A stretch of 6,834 nucleotides of DNA from Acidobacteriota bacterium. Its GTDB lineage: Bacteria; Acidobacteriota; Terriglobia; Terriglobales; Acidobacteriaceae. The DNA lies in the NCBI GenBank assembly GCA_021805955.1, contig JAJZDO010001100.1, positions 1 through 6,834 of the forward strand, written 5' to 3'. The position numbers and the translations under genes are program-made. This document shows, in pieces, positions 6,254 through 6,834 of the stretch; position 1 is the stretch's first letter, and each line of letters starts with the position of its first letter. Below the pieces are notes generated by a model. The model made no database searches. It had not been told where the DNA came from and saw only the letters and a program-made list of their open reading frames with translations.

Positions 6254-6834
6254 TCACAAGGAGTGGTGGGGCGGAACCAGGAATGCTTTCACCGCGATAT
6301 CGTTCGGCTTCATGCCGACCGGAAACATGGTCAGCAGGCTATTGGTTGAAGTGCGAATCACCGCAGCGTCACCCGAGCGAGCGTCCACGACAAACAGCAA
6401 ATGTCCCGCCTTGGAAAAGGCCATTGCATCCGGACCATCGCCGGTGTGCGGCTGAACGGGAAGAAGCTCTCCATCGTCGATGCTGAATACGCCGAGCGAG
6501 TCGGCATCGAAATCGCTGACGTAGAGAGTGGAATTGTCCGCTGTCGCCACCCCGGAAACAGGATGTGTTCCCACCATATAGGCTCCGCCCACTTCATTGG
6601 TGCTGGTGTCAATTTCCGAGATGGAGGCGCCGTCGTAATTGATTGCGAAAATTTCTCCTCCATCCGGCTTGAGCACGAGGTGAGTGGGAGTTTTGCCGAC
6701 ATCGAGGATAGCCAGCAGCGCATCCTTGGAGATCACCTGTCGAGTTGACAAACGGTCTCGAGGAGAAGCTGGAGGCAGCGTTGCCAACGCGATCGCCATG
6801 ACTTGATGACCGTTGGAACATGCGACAAATGCTT
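6254..6834 (-). CDS. YVTN/YncE-type beta-propeller protein, C-terminal part
   Basis: The minus-strand frame is open to the right edge (192 residues visible), so the gene starts outside the window. The ATG at 6799 lies within a repeat, since AFVACSNGHQV precedes it in frame. Repeats of about 40-45 residues each carry a strand pair of the YVTN type: FAINYDGASISEIDTSTNEV, LYVSDFDADSLGVFSIDDGE and LFVVDARSGDAAVIRTSTNS. Each is preceded by a helical or loop stretch of the P-x-x-[LM]-[AV] kind, such as KTPTHLVLKPDG and DGPDAMAFSKAG. This is the seven-bladed propeller pattern of surface-layer YVTN and YncE-like proteins, which are usually secreted or periplasmic; a signal peptide would be upstream and cannot be seen. 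The final partial strand, MKPNDIAVKAF, may close the ring with the N-terminus. No catalytic residues of lactonases can be identified from this portion. It is convergent with the phosphatase gene, with 30 bases between stop codons. The fold is well supported; the function is unknown. Confidence 0.88.
   Translation of the reverse strand, partial: AFVACSNGHQVMAIALATLPPASPRDRLSTRQVISKDALLAILDVGKTPTHLVLKPDGGEIFAINYDGASISEIDTSTNEVGGAYMVGTHPVSGVATADNSTLYVSDFDADSLGVFSIDDGELLPVQPHTGDGPDAMAFSKAGHLLFVVDARSGDAAVIRTSTNSLLTMFPVGMKPNDIAVKAFLVPPHHSL

Noticed and set aside
1..6834. A new multi-gene defence, mobile or biosynthetic system
   Set aside because: The genes are a mix of housekeeping, envelope and signalling functions on both strands with no shared operon. 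No mobile element, toxin-antitoxin pair, repeat array or nuclease/reverse transcriptase signature was found.

Overview
The window is ordinary chromosomal sequence from what is most likely an acidobacterium (Acidobacteriota, Terriglobia-like). That assignment is an inference from moderately GC-rich DNA, FG-GAP and YVTN propeller proteins next to housekeeping genes, and the style of the multi-pass HAMP/PP2C phosphatase. There is no 16S gene or other decisive marker. I see no transposase, integrase, tRNA, rRNA, CRISPR array or phage gene.

Layout: (1) bases 2-871, plus strand, the C-terminal part of an FG-GAP/VCBS-repeat protein that starts outside the window; (2) a 205-base spacer with a strong hairpin after the stop and a second hairpin covering the next ribosome-binding site; (3) 1077-2279, plus strand, queG, epoxyqueuosine reductase; (4) a 60-base convergent junction with a terminator-like hairpin; (5) 2340-2558, minus strand, a cold-shock-domain protein; (6) about 450 bases without a convincing gene, containing an operator-like inverted repeat; (7) 3005-3940, plus strand, a six-helix YihY/BrkB-family membrane protein; (8) 4022-6223, plus strand, a membrane-bound RsbU/SpoIIE-type protein phosphatase with a large extracytoplasmic region and a HAMP domain; (9) a 30-base convergent junction with a small palindrome; (10) 6254-6834, minus strand, the C-terminal part of a YVTN/YncE-type beta-propeller protein running off the right edge.

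The genes do not form one pathway. queG completes queuosine biosynthesis for tRNA, the cold-shock protein is an RNA chaperone, and the phosphatase probably feeds a partner-switching (anti-sigma/anti-anti-sigma) circuit whose partners are not here. The YihY protein and the phosphatase lie in the same direction 81 bases apart and could be co-transcribed. No undescribed multi-gene system is evident. The items most worth a second look are the hairpin that sequesters the queG ribosome-binding site, the unassigned sensor region of the phosphatase, and the inverted repeat upstream of the cold-shock gene.
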